From: Pedobacter helvus
GTDB lineage: Bacteria; Bacteroidota; Bacteroidia; Sphingobacteriales; Sphingobacteriaceae
Direction of reading: 5' to 3'
Assembly (NCBI RefSeq): GCF_005925325.1
Contig: NZ_SRMP01000001.1
Location: forward strand, 1,054,001 to 1,118,000
Length of the DNA: 64,000 nt
Shown in pieces: positions 1 through 8,542 of the stretch (positions within the stretch are counted from its first letter, which is position 1; each line of letters begins with the position of its first letter). A program made the translations under genes and the position numbers. The notes below the pieces were generated by a model that saw only the letters and a list, made by a program, of their open reading frames with translations, was not told the DNA's origin and ran no database searches.

Positions 1-393
1 AAAATTGAAATCTTCTAAAACTACAATGCTGTTATCTTGCGCTTTATAAGCTAAAGCTGATTTACGAGCTAATGATTTTAGTTTTTTGTTCAATTTAAAA
101 CTATAGTCTCTAGGTTGAGGACCAAAAACACGACCACCACCATTGAATAATGGAGATTTAATGCTTCCGGCACGTGCACCACCAGTACCTTTTTGTTTGT
201 ATAATTTACGGGTAGAACCAGCAATTTCGTTACGTTGCTTAGATTTGTGAGTACCTTGACGTTGGTTAGCCAAATACTGTTTTACATCTAAATAAATCGC
301 GTGGTCGTTTGGAGTTACACCAAATACCGACTCAGGAAGTTGCACCTTGGCACCTGTCTCTTTTCCTGAAATGTTTACTACTTTAACTTCCAT
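1..393 (-). CDS. rplD: 50S ribosomal protein L4, N-terminal part
   Basis: L4 binds 23S rRNA and lines the exit tunnel of the large ribosomal subunit. The start [12 protein letters not shown] is at 393 on the minus strand, and the visible 131 residues include the typical basic loop ([13 protein letters not shown], then NGGGRVFGP). The gene runs off the left edge, so about the last third is missing. It begins 5 nt after the rplC stop and is surely co-transcribed with it. In E. coli L4 represses its own operon; nothing in this window tests that here. Confidence 0.97.
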   Translation of the reverse strand, partial: MEVKVVNISGKETGAKVQLPESVFGVTPNDHAIYLDVKQYLANQRQGTHKSKQRNEIAGSTRKLYKQKGTGGARAGSIKSPLFNGGGRVFGPQPRDYSFKLNKKLKSLARKSALAYKAQDNSIVVLEDFNF

Positions 394-398
394 CTTGC

Positions 399-1016
399 TT
401 ACTTATCTAAGATTACGTAAGAACCTTTAGCTCCTGGTACGGAACCACTAACTACTACTAGGTTTTGCTCAGCGTAAACTTTCAACACTTGTAAGTTTTG
501 AACTTTCACTCTATCACCACCTGTTCTACCTGCCATGCGCATTCCTTTGAATACACGCGAAGGCCACGAAGACGCTCCTAATGATCCTGGTGCACGCATC
601 CTGTTGTGCTGACCGTGAGTTTGACCACCCACACCACCAAAACCGTGACGTTTTACCACACCTTGGAAACCTTTACCCTTAGAAGTTCCCACAACATCAA
701 CATAGTCACCTTCAGCGAAGATGTCTACTGTAACTGTGTCGCCCAAGCTTAAAGTTGCTTCAAACTCGCCGAACTCTACCAATTTACGTTTTGGAGTTGT
801 GTTTGCTTTAGCGTAATGGCCTTTCAATGGCTGCGTTACGTTTTTTTCTTTAGCTTCATCATATCCTAGCTGAATAGATGAATAACCGTCTTTTTCTTCG
901 GTCTTAACTTGTGTTACCACACAAGGCCCAGCTTCGATTACAGTACAAGGAATGTTTCTTCCTTCTGCATCGAAAATACTGGTCATTCCTACTTTTTTTC
1001 CAATAATTCCTGACAT
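399..1016 (-). CDS. rplC: 50S ribosomal protein L3
   Basis: L3 is an early-assembling 23S rRNA-binding protein near the peptidyl transferase centre. I place the start at 1016 ([15 protein letters not shown], the family's usual N-terminus), giving 205 aa. The frame is open for 20 codons upstream, but that part is leader, with a hairpin and a promoter just before it. The signature [27 protein letters not shown] region lies near residues 125-165. It is the first gene of a transcription unit here and is not preceded by rpsJ, which lies 7 kb away. Confidence 0.97.
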   Translation of the reverse strand: MSGIIGKKVGMTSIFDAEGRNIPCTVIEAGPCVVTQVKTEEKDGYSSIQLGYDEAKEKNVTQPLKGHYAKANTTPKRKLVEFGEFEATLSLGDTVTVDIFAEGDYVDVVGTSKGKGFQGVVKRHGFGGVGGQTHGQHNRMRAPGSLGASSWPSRVFKGMRMAGRTGGDRVKVQNLQVLKVYAEQNLVVVSGSVPGAKGSYVILDK

Positions 1017-1040
1017 TTCTTTAATTAAGTTAACACCCAT

Positions 1041-1058
1041 CGAAGCAGTAGGGCTTCG
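1041..1058 (-). promoter_or_regulatory. Leader hairpin upstream of rplC
   Basis: CGAAGC (1041-1046) and GCTTCG (1053-1058) form a 6-bp stem with a 6-nt loop, 25 nt upstream of the rplC start and inside the transcribed leader. Leaders of S10-type operons often carry autogenous control structures. That role here is an inference from position; the stem is short. Confidence 0.35.
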
Positions 1059-1093
1059 TTCAAGGTGGATATACAATCCCCGTTAAGGGACGG

Positions 1094-1123
1094 CAAAGAT
1101 AGACAAGAATTATTAATTTTCAA
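1094..1123 (-). promoter_or_regulatory. Promoter of the rplC-rplD operon
   Basis: On the minus strand TTG (1121-1123), a 19-nt spacer and TATCTTTG (1094-1101) match the Bacteroidota primary-sigma consensus (-33 TTG, -7 TAnnTTTG) exactly. Transcription would start about 75 nt upstream of rplC. The sequence just after the -7 box, CCGTCCCTTAACG, is almost the same as that at the rpsL promoter. Confidence 0.8.
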
Positions 1124-1385
1124 ATAGTTAGCTAAAAAATTTTTAAGGTTTTATCAACAACTATCAACCGCCGAAAGAAGCTGTTAGATTTTAAGGATCC
1201 AAAAAACTCATTAAAATCGCAACAAACTGAATAATAAGAGATTATATTTTTAGAAATTTTTATTGAAAAGCAGTTACAGAAGCACTATTAAAATCCAGCC
1301 CCTCTTTTCGCTTTACTTCCCCAAGCTACGCTTTGGCTCGTGCTCGCTACAATAGGGTTTATTTAACACAGGCTCGCACACCAAA
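1124..1385. other. Intergenic region, no gene seen
   Basis: AT-rich spacer between the rplC promoter and the DUF1634 gene. From about 1300 to 1380 it turns GC-richer, with segments such as GCTACGCTTTGGCTCGTGCTCGC that resemble the interspersed repeat at 11840-11990 in style. No open reading frame or terminator is convincing. Confidence 0.4.
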
Positions 1386-1775
1386 CTAGTGTGCAAAACC
1401 TCCACTTAAGCTTGCCATGATAATAGCTAGAACGATCAAACCGATCAATACATAAAGGTAATCTTTTTCTAAGAAGAAACTTACTACCGCCATCAACACC
1501 CTGGCAATTGGAGTAAAAATGAGCATCAACAAACCAAACTGCACAATAGCAGCACCTTTAAACGTGAGCACTTCAGAAAAGATAGTCGCAACGGTTTTTA
1601 GTGAAACCTTATTGAAATCAAATGCTGCATAATCTATTTTCTCTGCAGAATGGTCGAAGAGATAGATGATGCCGCCAATAATTACAATACCCATAGAGAT
1701 ATACACACCCGCCCTAAGCAGATTACCCACTAAACTCTGAATATCTTTATCGTTTATGTTTTTAGCTTGCTCCAT
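1386..1775 (-). CDS. DUF1634 family small membrane protein
   Basis: A 129-residue integral membrane protein with three hydrophobic segments (about residues 23-42, 75-98 and 106-125), matching the DUF1634 family in length and layout. DUF1634 genes usually sit beside TauE/SafE permeases, as here, so the protein is probably an accessory subunit of that transporter; its biochemical role is unknown. Its ATG overlaps the permease stop codon by one base (TAATG), which implies translational coupling. Confidence 0.8.
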   Translation of the reverse strand: MEQAKNINDKDIQSLVGNLLRAGVYISMGIVIIGGIIYLFDHSAEKIDYAAFDFNKVSLKTVATIFSEVLTFKGAAIVQFGLLMLIFTPIARVLMAVVSFFLEKDYLYVLIGLIVLAIIMASLSGGFAH

Positions 1776-2611
1776 TAGAAACCTCCCGTCAATCCTTTAT
1801 AAATCATTTGCACCGCCAAAATGGTTACCACCACAGCGAATACTATTTTCAACTTATCTGTCTTAGCTTTTACCAAAACTTTAGCACCAACGGTTGCACC
1901 AATCAATACCCCGATACAAACTGGCATGGCAATTCCCGGATCTATTTGTCCGCGGTGTAAATAAACCACTGCACTAGCAGCAGCCGTAACACCCATCATG
2001 AAATTACTGGTGGTAGTAGACACTTTAAAAGGTAACCGCATAATATTATCCATCGCAATTACTTTTAGCGCACCACTTCCAATCCCCAACAAACCAGACA
2101 AAGTACCTGCAAACAACATCATGAAAAACCCCCCAGCTACATTTTTAACCGCATAAGGTGTTTCTACGCCGTTTACCGGATAAGAACCATTTAGCTTAAA
2201 GAATTTAGCACCTTTACTTGTATATTCTAACGTAGAATGATCTACCTTCTTTTTCAGTGTCATTAAAGACGAAAAAATAAGGATGCAGCCAAATATCACC
2301 GCCACATAACCAGCATTGAGGTAAACTGCAATTACCGCACCTAAGATAGCACCAACTGTAGTCGCTATTTCTAGAAACATCCCAATACGCATATTGGTTA
2401 ACCCTTCTTTTACATAGGCAGCAGCTGAACCCGTAGAAGTTGCAATAACAGAAATGATGGATGCACCAATAGCGTAATGAATATCAACCCCTAAACCTAA
2501 AGTAAGCAAAGGAATAATAATTACGCCGCCTCCTAAACCTGTAAGCGAGCCTAAAAAACCCGCTAAAAAAGCGCCAACAAGTACAATTAAAGTAAATACT
2601 AATACTGACAT
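1775..2611 (-). CDS. TauE/SafE (TSUP) family permease
   Basis: A polytopic inner-membrane permease of the TSUP family, whose members export sulfite, sulfoacetate or related small anions; the substrate here cannot be told. It has about 8 hydrophobic helices and the two internal repeats typical of the family, each with a glycine-rich loop (GSLTGLGGGVIIIPLL early, GLLGIGSGALKV in the second half). I start it at 2611 (MSVLVFTL, 278 aa). The ATG at 2632 lies upstream of a perfect -7 box and cannot be in the transcript. It is followed directly by the DUF1634 gene. Confidence 0.85.
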   Translation of the reverse strand: MSVLVFTLIVLVGAFLAGFLGSLTGLGGGVIIIPLLTLGLGVDIHYAIGASIISVIATSTGSAAAYVKEGLTNMRIGMFLEIATTVGAILGAVIAVYLNAGYVAVIFGCILIFSSLMTLKKKVDHSTLEYTSKGAKFFKLNGSYPVNGVETPYAVKNVAGGFFMMLFAGTLSGLLGIGSGALKVIAMDNIMRLPFKVSTTTSNFMMGVTAAASAVVYLHRGQIDPGIAMPVCIGVLIGATVGAKVLVKAKTDKLKIVFAVVVTILAVQMIYKGLTGGF

Positions 2612-2616
2612 GGCGG

Positions 2617-2647
2617 CAAATATAAGGCACACTATTTGGCTTTATGC
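2617..2647 (-). promoter_or_regulatory. Promoter of the TSUP permease gene
   Basis: TTG (2645-2647), a 20-nt spacer, then TATATTTG (2617-2624) on the minus strand match the Bacteroidota consensus exactly. The -7 box ends only 5 nt before the ATG at 2611, so the mRNA would be leaderless or nearly so. The site settles the gene start. Confidence 0.7.
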
Positions 2648-2871
2648 AATAAAAAAGCAATAAAAGAATGTCTATAGGATACTTAGAATTTATCGATAAT
2701 GATAGTTTTTTGGTTGGGCGAATGTTGGTTTTTTGGATAAAACACATCCATTTCGATCGCAACTTGTCGAGCGAGGAACTTAAAGGAAGTGGAGCTAAAT
2801 CTTTTGACTAAATATCGCAAAGACTCTAAAAAAGATTTCTCGGCTACGCTCGAGTGACTAAAAAGCTAAAA

Positions 2872-2902
2872 GACTTACGAAGTTTTTGAAACTTCGTAAG
2901 TC
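2872..2902 (-). terminator. Intrinsic terminator downstream of the ribonucleotide reductase
   Basis: GACTTACGAAGTTT (2872-2885) and its exact complement (2889-2902) form a 14-bp stem with a 3-nt loop. Read on the minus strand it is followed by TTTTAGCTTTTT, a U-rich tract. It lies about 95 nt past the nrdJ stop. The palindrome also looks like an interspersed repeat, so it may have been recruited as a terminator. Confidence 0.6.
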
Positions 2903-2927
2903 GAAAAAAAGTACTTATTAATAAAAA

Positions 2928-2958
2928 GGGAGAAACCAGCACTGAGCTAGATTTCTCC
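2928..2958 (-). terminator. First terminator-like hairpin after nrdJ
   Basis: GGAGAAA (2929-2935) pairs with TTTCTCC (2952-2958) around a 16-nt loop. On the minus strand the stem is followed by CTTTTTATT. It lies 38 nt past the nrdJ stop, ahead of the longer hairpin at 2872-2902, and the pair may act in tandem. Confidence 0.5.
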
Positions 2959-2995
2959 TTACAATTGAAATGAAGTAGTATTAAATGGAAACGCC

Positions 2996-5548
2996 TTAGC
3001 CGCACTTTGAAGAACCGCAATCGCTACATGTTAGGCAGCCTTCTTGATAGTGCAAATTAGTAGAATTACAGTTGCTACATTTTTGCTTGCCTACTTCTGT
3101 TCCGTCTGGAATATATCTTTTCAAAGCTCTAGCCACGCCATTCTTCCAGGTGTTGATAGCCTCGTCGAGTTGTAAGCTACCAATTAGATCAACCACTTTT
3201 TCAATTGGCATGCCGTGACGAAGCGTGCTCGAAATCAGCTTTGCATAATTCCAGTACTCCGGATTGAACTTATGCGACAAACCCTCAATAGTCGTTTTAT
3301 AACCTCGCTGGTTCTTAAACTGAAAATCATATCTAGTGGTACCATCAGCTTCTTTGTTTTTAATGATGGAACCACGGTTAAGCCAACGCGGAATAGAAAT
3401 ACCGTCTTCATCATCAGCAAGACCTGTGAAAATCTCATATGGTCGTTCGTCTACCAAGCCCACGAAAGCAATCCATTTATCTTTATTGTTTTGGAAACGC
3501 ACCACATCGGCCTCCAACACTTGTGGACGAACCGCTGGGAATGCTTGAGCAGTTTCTTCGGCAGCAACTTCTTTCTTTTTATCATCCACAGCAATCAATA
3601 CTCCCGAACGAGAACCATCACGATAAACAGTTACACCTTTACACCCTGCTTTCCAAGCTGCCATATACAATTCGCCAACCAACTCCTCAGAAACATCGTT
3701 CGGCATATTAATGGTTACGCTGATCGAATGGTCTACCCATTTTTGGATTTCGCCCTGCATCCTCACTTTCTCTAAATAATCTACATCGTTAGACGTAGCT
3801 TTATAATAAGGAGATTTTTCAATCAGCGCATTCAGTTGCTCTTGACTATAATTATATGTAGTATCATGGCCGTTGATTTCCATCCAGTCTTTGAATTTAT
3901 GGTGGAATACGATGTACTCTTCCCAAGAGTCGCCCACTTCGTCCACAAAATCAACTCTTACATCTTTATCATTAGGGTTTACTTTTCTGCGGCGCTTGTA
4001 AACCGGCATAAACACAGGCTCTACACCAGATGTAGTTTGAGACATTAAACTAGTGGTACCTGTAGGTGCGATAGTTAGCAAAGCAATATTCCTACGTCCG
4101 TATTCGGTCATGTCATAATACAATTGTGCGTCAGCTTCTTTCAATCTTAACATGAACGGATTTTCTTTTTCCCGATCCGCATCATAGATAGTAAAAGCAC
4201 CTCTTTCTTTAGCCATATCAACAGATGACCTGTACGCTGCCAAAGCCAATTTCTTATGTACTTCAACCGAAAACTCAGAACCTTCTTTTGTACCGTAGCG
4301 CAAACCTAGCGCAGCCAACATATCGCCTTCGGCTGTAATACCTACACCTGTACGCCTTCCTTCCTCTGCCTTTTTACGGATATTTAACCACAGGTTTTGC
4401 TCTGTTCTTTTGATTTCTTCATCTTCTGGATCTTGAGCTATTTTTTCTAAGATAGCATCGATTTTTTCTAGTTCAAGATCAATGATGTCATCCATCATTC
4501 TTTGAGCCAAAATTACATGCGCTCTAAACAGATCCCAATTGAATGCTGCTTTTGAAGTAAATGGATTTTCTACGTATGAGTATAAATTGATTGCCAACAA
4601 ACGACAAGAATCATAGGGACACAGCGGGATTTCTCCGCACGGATTCGTTGAAACGGTTTCGTAACCTAAATCGGCGTAGCAATCTGGCAACGACTCACGA
4701 ATAATAGTATCCCAAAATAAGATACCAGGTTCTGCCGAACGCCATGCATTGTGAACTATTTTTTTCCAAAGCGCACTGGCATTAGTCTCTTTTGAAAAAA
4801 CAGGATTATTTCCTTTTACCGGATATTGCTGAACAAACGGAACACCCTGCTCAACTGACTTCATGAACTCATCGTTGATACGTACGGAAACGTTAGCTCC
4901 AGTCACCTTACCTTGTTCTAGCTTTGCATCAATGAAATCTTCTGCATCTGGATGTTTGATAGACACAGACAACATCAACGCCCCCCTCCGACCATCTTGC
5001 GCTACCTCGCGAGTTGAATTAGAGAAGCGCTCCATGAAAGGCACAATTCCAGTAGAGGTTAGCGCCGAATTTTTTACAGGCGAACCTTTTGGACGAATAT
5101 GAGACAGATCATGACCTACACCGCCCCTACGTTTCATCAATTGCACTTGTTCTTGATCTATCTTCATGATCCCCCCGTAAGAATCCGAATCGCCATTGTT
5201 TCCTATCACAAAACAATTAGAAAGAGAAGCAATTTGAAAAGGATTACCAATCCCTGTCATTGGGCTTCCTTGCGGAATGATATATTTAAAATCTTTAATC
5301 AGCTCAAAAATCTCAGCTTCTGATAATGGATTAGGATATTTCTGTTCTACTCTAGCAATTTCTGATGAGATACGTTTATGCATATCGTTTGGATCAAGTT
5401 CGTATAAAACTCCCGAAGAGTCTTTTAATGCATACTTGTTTACCCAAACTCGAGCGGCCAAATCATCTCCTTTAAAATATTGAAGTGCAGCGGCATAAGC
5501 CTCGTCTTGGGTATAAGCAACGGATTGCTGAGCAGTAAGTTGTTCCAT
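2996..5548 (-). CDS. nrdJ: Adenosylcobalamin-dependent ribonucleotide reductase (class II)
   Basis: Reduces ribonucleotides to deoxyribonucleotides in the cytoplasm, using coenzyme B12 to make the active-site thiyl radical, so it needs no oxygen and no NrdB partner. At 850 aa it has the family's usual length. The catalytic N302-x-C304-x-E306 motif (NPCGEIPL), the redox cysteines C112 (SNCFV) and C315, and the APTGTTSLMS loop with GVEPVF are all visible; the C304-C315 spacing of 11 is the class II pattern. The C-terminus is a CxxC...CxxC zinc ribbon with a final SSKCG redox tail. It stands alone, with no nrdA/nrdB nearby. Confidence 0.93.
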   Translation of the reverse strand: MEQLTAQQSVAYTQDEAYAAALQYFKGDDLAARVWVNKYALKDSSGVLYELDPNDMHKRISSEIARVEQKYPNPLSEAEIFELIKDFKYIIPQGSPMTGIGNPFQIASLSNCFVIGNNGDSDSYGGIMKIDQEQVQLMKRRGGVGHDLSHIRPKGSPVKNSALTSTGIVPFMERFSNSTREVAQDGRRGALMLSVSIKHPDAEDFIDAKLEQGKVTGANVSVRINDEFMKSVEQGVPFVQQYPVKGNNPVFSKETNASALWKKIVHNAWRSAEPGILFWDTIIRESLPDCYADLGYETVSTNPCGEIPLCPYDSCRLLAINLYSYVENPFTSKAAFNWDLFRAHVILAQRMMDDIIDLELEKIDAILEKIAQDPEDEEIKRTEQNLWLNIRKKAEEGRRTGVGITAEGDMLAALGLRYGTKEGSEFSVEVHKKLALAAYRSSVDMAKERGAFTIYDADREKENPFMLRLKEADAQLYYDMTEYGRRNIALLTIAPTGTTSLMSQTTSGVEPVFMPVYKRRRKVNPNDKDVRVDFVDEVGDSWEEYIVFHHKFKDWMEINGHDTTYNYSQEQLNALIEKSPYYKATSNDVDYLEKVRMQGEIQKWVDHSISVTINMPNDVSEELVGELYMAAWKAGCKGVTVYRDGSRSGVLIAVDDKKKEVAAEETAQAFPAVRPQVLEADVVRFQNNKDKWIAFVGLVDERPYEIFTGLADDEDGISIPRWLNRGSIIKNKEADGTTRYDFQFKNQRGYKTTIEGLSHKFNPEYWNYAKLISSTLRHGMPIEKVVDLIGSLQLDEAINTWKNGVARALKRYIPDGTEVGKQKCSNCNSTNLHYQEGCLTCSDCGSSKCG

Positions 5549-5885
5549 AATTTAATGTTAATACTTGTGTTACAAACCTACAAAAAATCACAACTCAAAA
5601 AACATAAAAATTTAAAAAGTTTACAAAAATTACAATTTAAAATACTGTAAAACAGAATTTTAATTATTTATAAAACTAAAAAAGTTTACAAAAAATTATT
5701 TTTAAATGATAAAAAATCAATTTACACATCACACATCAGTTAATATTTTTATTAAGTTATCGCTTAGATATTGCTTCACAAAGCCAGCAATGAAGCAGTA
5801 TTAGATTAAAGAAATGGATACGCATTAAGATGCTGAAATAAATTCAACGTGACGCATGACGTAGATTACCACTATATGAATATCC
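5549..5885. other. Intergenic region between nrdJ and tyrA
   Basis: 337 bp, very AT-rich, upstream of nrdJ and downstream of the prephenate dehydrogenase. A 13-base phrase AAAAGTTTACAAA occurs twice (near 5616 and 5679). I looked for a cobalamin riboswitch and saw no B12 box, and no ORF. Confidence 0.4.
5573..5580 (-). promoter_or_regulatory. Possible -7 box of nrdJ
   Basis: TAGGTTTG on the minus strand fits TAnnTTTG and lies 25 nt before the nrdJ start. No TTG at the usual 19-20 nt is present, so the call is tentative. Confidence 0.35.
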
Positions 5886-7142
5886 TCAATCTATCAACTT
5901 AGAAATCATTTCTGTACTTAGCACTCTCGCTTTTTCCAGACGATCTTCGAAAAAGACTTTAGCTGCTTCAAAATGAGCCTTGTAACCTTTCATATCTCCA
6001 TAGCCAATAATAGACGCCCACTCATGTACTGCAGTATGAAATTCTAAGTCATCTTTTCTAATGCTTTTATCATAAAGCGCTGTTTGGATAGTTTCTTCCA
6101 ATAGCTCTTCATCCTTAAAAAGATATTCGGCTATACCTAAACGCAGCCGGAAAGGCGGTGTTTGACAAATCAAATTATCGTAAGGATTTACGCCCATTGC
6201 ATGCCAAGCACAAACCATACTTAGGATACTTAGGTGAGAATTAGGTTTTTGAGCAGGTGACCGGTCTGACATACTAAAAATATCCATCACCTCACTTTTT
6301 AACAATAAAGGCTTATCATTCTTACTAAACACAAAATTTTTCGCTTCATAAACCTTACTCTTAAATACAGATTCGTTTTCAGCTATCATTAAAGCAAAGA
6401 GTTCGCTCTCAATTTTAGCATATACTCTTACCTGCTTTTGCGCATAAGGATTTAAGATTGCCAGTCCAGCATAAATGTGAGATTTATAACTGAAGATGCG
6501 CAGCGTGGTTAATACTTTTACATTGTCAATTCCGCCAGCATAAACCGGGTTGTCCCAAGGATAAAAACCTGCATTTTTCCAGGCGGAGCCCATGCTTTCG
6601 AAACCCATGTGTGTTACGGCTTGCGTATCGGCCACAATACGATCATGTTCTTCGAAACTATCCATTTCAATAATATTTGAGCCAAGTACATTATACACCT
6701 CTAAAGCTCGCTGATATACCTCATCTGTTGCCCTATGACGAATAACAACTAATGTTTGTCCTTTGGTATCGAAACCGGGACCATGCAATGAGTGAGCAGT
6801 TACAATATGTGCATTAGCCGGCAAATACTTTTCGAACGCTGCTATTTCCGGATGCTTAACAGAAGTTTGCCCAGCAACAATGGCTCCGTACTTAGTTGAC
6901 TTAGCAAATTGCGCCACTACCTCTCCTATTTTTTCAGCTTCTACACAGTAAATAATAAAATCTGATTTTCGAGAGACTTCATGACCATCTGAAAGAACCT
7001 TTATTCCTTCCGATGAAAGCTCCTTCCTCAATTCCGTTAACCGATTAAAAACATCGGTACCACATACCTGGTAACCTGCAGATGCGAAAGCAAGCGCATA
7101 CAGTCTACCCATGTCGCCCAAACCTATTATACCAATACACAT
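5886..7142 (-). CDS. Prephenate dehydrogenase, yeast TYR1-like
   Basis: Probably oxidises prephenate to 4-hydroxyphenylpyruvate in tyrosine synthesis, using a nicotinamide cofactor. Residues 4-12 form the Rossmann fingerprint (GIIGLGDMG), which leaves no room for a later start. The H117-SLHGP motif and the 418-residue length with a long helical C-terminal half recall fungal TYR1 enzymes more than the roughly 280-residue TyrA common in bacteria. No aromatic-pathway genes are adjacent. A different hydroxyacid dehydrogenase role is possible but less likely given the HSLHGP motif. Confidence 0.7.
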   Translation of the reverse strand: MCIGIIGLGDMGRLYALAFASAGYQVCGTDVFNRLTELRKELSSEGIKVLSDGHEVSRKSDFIIYCVEAEKIGEVVAQFAKSTKYGAIVAGQTSVKHPEIAAFEKYLPANAHIVTAHSLHGPGFDTKGQTLVVIRHRATDEVYQRALEVYNVLGSNIIEMDSFEEHDRIVADTQAVTHMGFESMGSAWKNAGFYPWDNPVYAGGIDNVKVLTTLRIFSYKSHIYAGLAILNPYAQKQVRVYAKIESELFALMIAENESVFKSKVYEAKNFVFSKNDKPLLLKSEVMDIFSMSDRSPAQKPNSHLSILSMVCAWHAMGVNPYDNLICQTPPFRLRLGIAEYLFKDEELLEETIQTALYDKSIRKDDLEFHTAVHEWASIIGYGDMKGYKAHFEAAKVFFEDRLEKARVLSTEMISKLID

Positions 7143-7146
7143 TATG

Positions 7147-7154
7147 CAAATTTA
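7147..7154 (-). promoter_or_regulatory. Possible -7 box of the prephenate dehydrogenase
   Basis: TAAATTTG on the minus strand fits TAnnTTTG and ends 4 nt before the start codon, which would give a leaderless mRNA as at the TSUP permease. I see no TTG at the expected -33 distance. Confidence 0.4.
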
Positions 7155-7299
7155 TTGTTGCATGACGATAAAAAAATGAGCTTAATCAATTGATTTATTG
7201 ATTAAACATATTAACTTGAGCAGAATTAACGAATTAACACAATACTTATCATCACAATAATTCTTTACTAATACTGTTTTAGTATAAATGATTATAATC

Positions 7300-7974
7300 A
7301 TGAGGCAAACCTTACTCTCTTTTACTAGCATTTTATTTTTTAGTCTTTTCATTGGAAATTCTTACGCACAAACCCCTGCCCCTACTCAAAAACCGAGTAC
7401 AGTTGCGACTAATACTGGCAGAACTTGGCAACGGGACACCGTAAAAAATACCGACCCGAGCTTGAATGGACAATATAAATTCATGCTGTCGCGAACACGA
7501 ACCTCAGCAGACGGCTACAAAATGGTTGCTGGATATCGCTTAGATCAGTTATGGAAAAGCGTGAACGACACCCTTAAAAAAGAAAGAGCCGAGAAAAAAA
7601 GCATCCAACAGAAATTAACGGAACAAGAAAAGACAGTTAGCTACCTAAAAACTGAGATCTCCGGAAAAGATGCTTCTCTTACAGAAAACACCAACAAAGT
7701 TAACGAAATTCGCTTTTTAGGAATTCCTTTCGAGAAAGGTACTTATAACATTATTGTCTGGAGTATTATTGGCGTGCTAGGGCTGGCATTAATTATTGTA
7801 ATTGCCAGATCTGGCAAGAGCATTGCGGAGGCAAAACATCGCACTCAATTATACAACGAAGTTGCAGAAGAGTATCAAGCCTACAAATCTAAATCTGTAG
7901 AAAAAGAACGTAAACTAGCCAGAGAGTTACAAGACGAACGCAACAAGTTAGACGATCTTAATGGAAGACGTTAG
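7300..7974 (+). CDS. Unknown exported coiled-coil protein with one internal membrane helix
   Basis: Not recognised with confidence. A signal peptide ending near SYAQ opens the protein. A charged heptad-rich stretch (about residues 90-135) follows, then a hydrophobic helix near 150-170 (YNIIVWSIIGVLGLALIIVIA) and a second charged coiled coil to the end. The N-terminal part would sit in the periplasm and the C-terminal coil in the cytoplasm. I use the ATG at 7300, since the one at 7288 only adds MIII. It is the only plus-strand gene between rplC and rpsL and is divergent from tyrA. Confidence 0.6.
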   Translation: MRQTLLSFTSILFFSLFIGNSYAQTPAPTQKPSTVATNTGRTWQRDTVKNTDPSLNGQYKFMLSRTRTSADGYKMVAGYRLDQLWKSVNDTLKKERAEKKSIQQKLTEQEKTVSYLKTEISGKDASLTENTNKVNEIRFLGIPFEKGTYNIIVWSIIGVLGLALIIVIARSGKSIAEAKHRTQLYNEVAEEYQAYKSKSVEKERKLARELQDERNKLDDLNGRR

Positions 7975-8047
7975 TTTTAAATGAAAAGCCTATAACACTA
8001 AAGCTTACAATAGGCATCCCTTTTAAAACAATTTAAAGTCCAAGAAT

Positions 8048-8083
8048 AAAAAAGCTCCGAGAATAAATCCTCGGAGCTTTTTT
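8048..8083 (-). terminator. Strong terminator at the end of the str operon
   Basis: AAAAAAGCTCCGAG (8048-8061) pairs perfectly with CTCGGAGCTTTTTT (8070-8083) around an 8-nt loop. The GC-rich core with A and T flanks works in both directions, so it ends rpsL-rpsG-fusA-rpsJ from the right and the gene at 7300 from the left. It shows that rplC is not read through from rpsJ. Confidence 0.9.
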
Positions 8084-8101
8084 AATGCTGTATTAAAATC
8101 A

Positions 8102-8407
8102 TTAAACTTTGATTTCTACTTCAACACCTGAAGGTAATTCAAGCTTCATTAAAGCATCAACTGTTTTTGAGTTTGAGCTATAAATATCTAAAAGACGTTT
8201 ATAAGCACACAATTGAAATTGCTCTCTAGCTTTTTTGTTTACGTGCGGTGAACGCAATACAGTGAAGATTTTTTTCTCTGTTGGCAACGGAATAGGTCCG
8301 CTAACTACTGCGCCTGTAGGCTTTACAGTTTTTACGATTTTCTCAGCAGATTTATCTACCAAGTTGTAATCGTAAGATTTTAATTTAATTCTAATTCTTT
8401 GGCTCAT
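8102..8407 (-). CDS. rpsJ: 30S ribosomal protein S10
   Basis: S10 is a head protein of the small subunit (NusE in antitermination). The 101 residues match the family throughout: IRIKLKSYD at the start, then [15 protein letters not shown] and [13 protein letters not shown]. It is the last gene of the str unit here, with a terminator 19 nt past its stop, instead of the first gene of an S10 operon. Confidence 0.97.
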   Translation of the reverse strand: MSQRIRIKLKSYDYNLVDKSAEKIVKTVKPTGAVVSGPIPLPTEKKIFTVLRSPHVNKKAREQFQLCAYKRLLDIYSSNSKTVDALMKLELPSGVEVEIKV

Positions 8408-8485
8408 TTTATTTATTTAATTATGACTTCCTGTTAGAGCTATTAACAACAGAAATCGGATTTACCTCTTAAGTAACAAGTATTT

Positions 8486-8530
8486 AGTATCGAGTATCAA
8501 GATTCTATGCAGATCTTGATACTTGATACT
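8486..8530. repeat. Palindromic repeat between fusA and rpsJ
   Basis: AGTATCGAGTATCAAGAT (8486-8503) and ATCTTGATACTTGATACT (8513-8530) are inverted repeats that pair over 18 bp with a single G-T wobble and a 9-nt loop. Each arm is itself a tandem of an 8-9 base phrase (AGTATC-A/G). It resembles interspersed intergenic palindromes of Bacteroidota. It could act as an attenuator or RNA stabiliser between the two genes, but its T tract is poor for termination. Confidence 0.75.
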
Positions 8531-8542
8531 TATATCTCAATA

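Noticed and set aside
2484..2762. A minus-strand open frame of 92 codons overlapping the TSUP permease start
   Set aside because: It runs in another frame over the permease gene and its promoter, has no family pattern and odd composition.
3215..5483. Several plus-strand open frames inside nrdJ
   Set aside because: They are shadows on the opposite strand of a long, clearly coding gene.
5549..5885. Cobalamin riboswitch upstream of the B12-dependent nrdJ
   Set aside because: No B12 box or large paired structure can be seen; the region is simply AT-rich.
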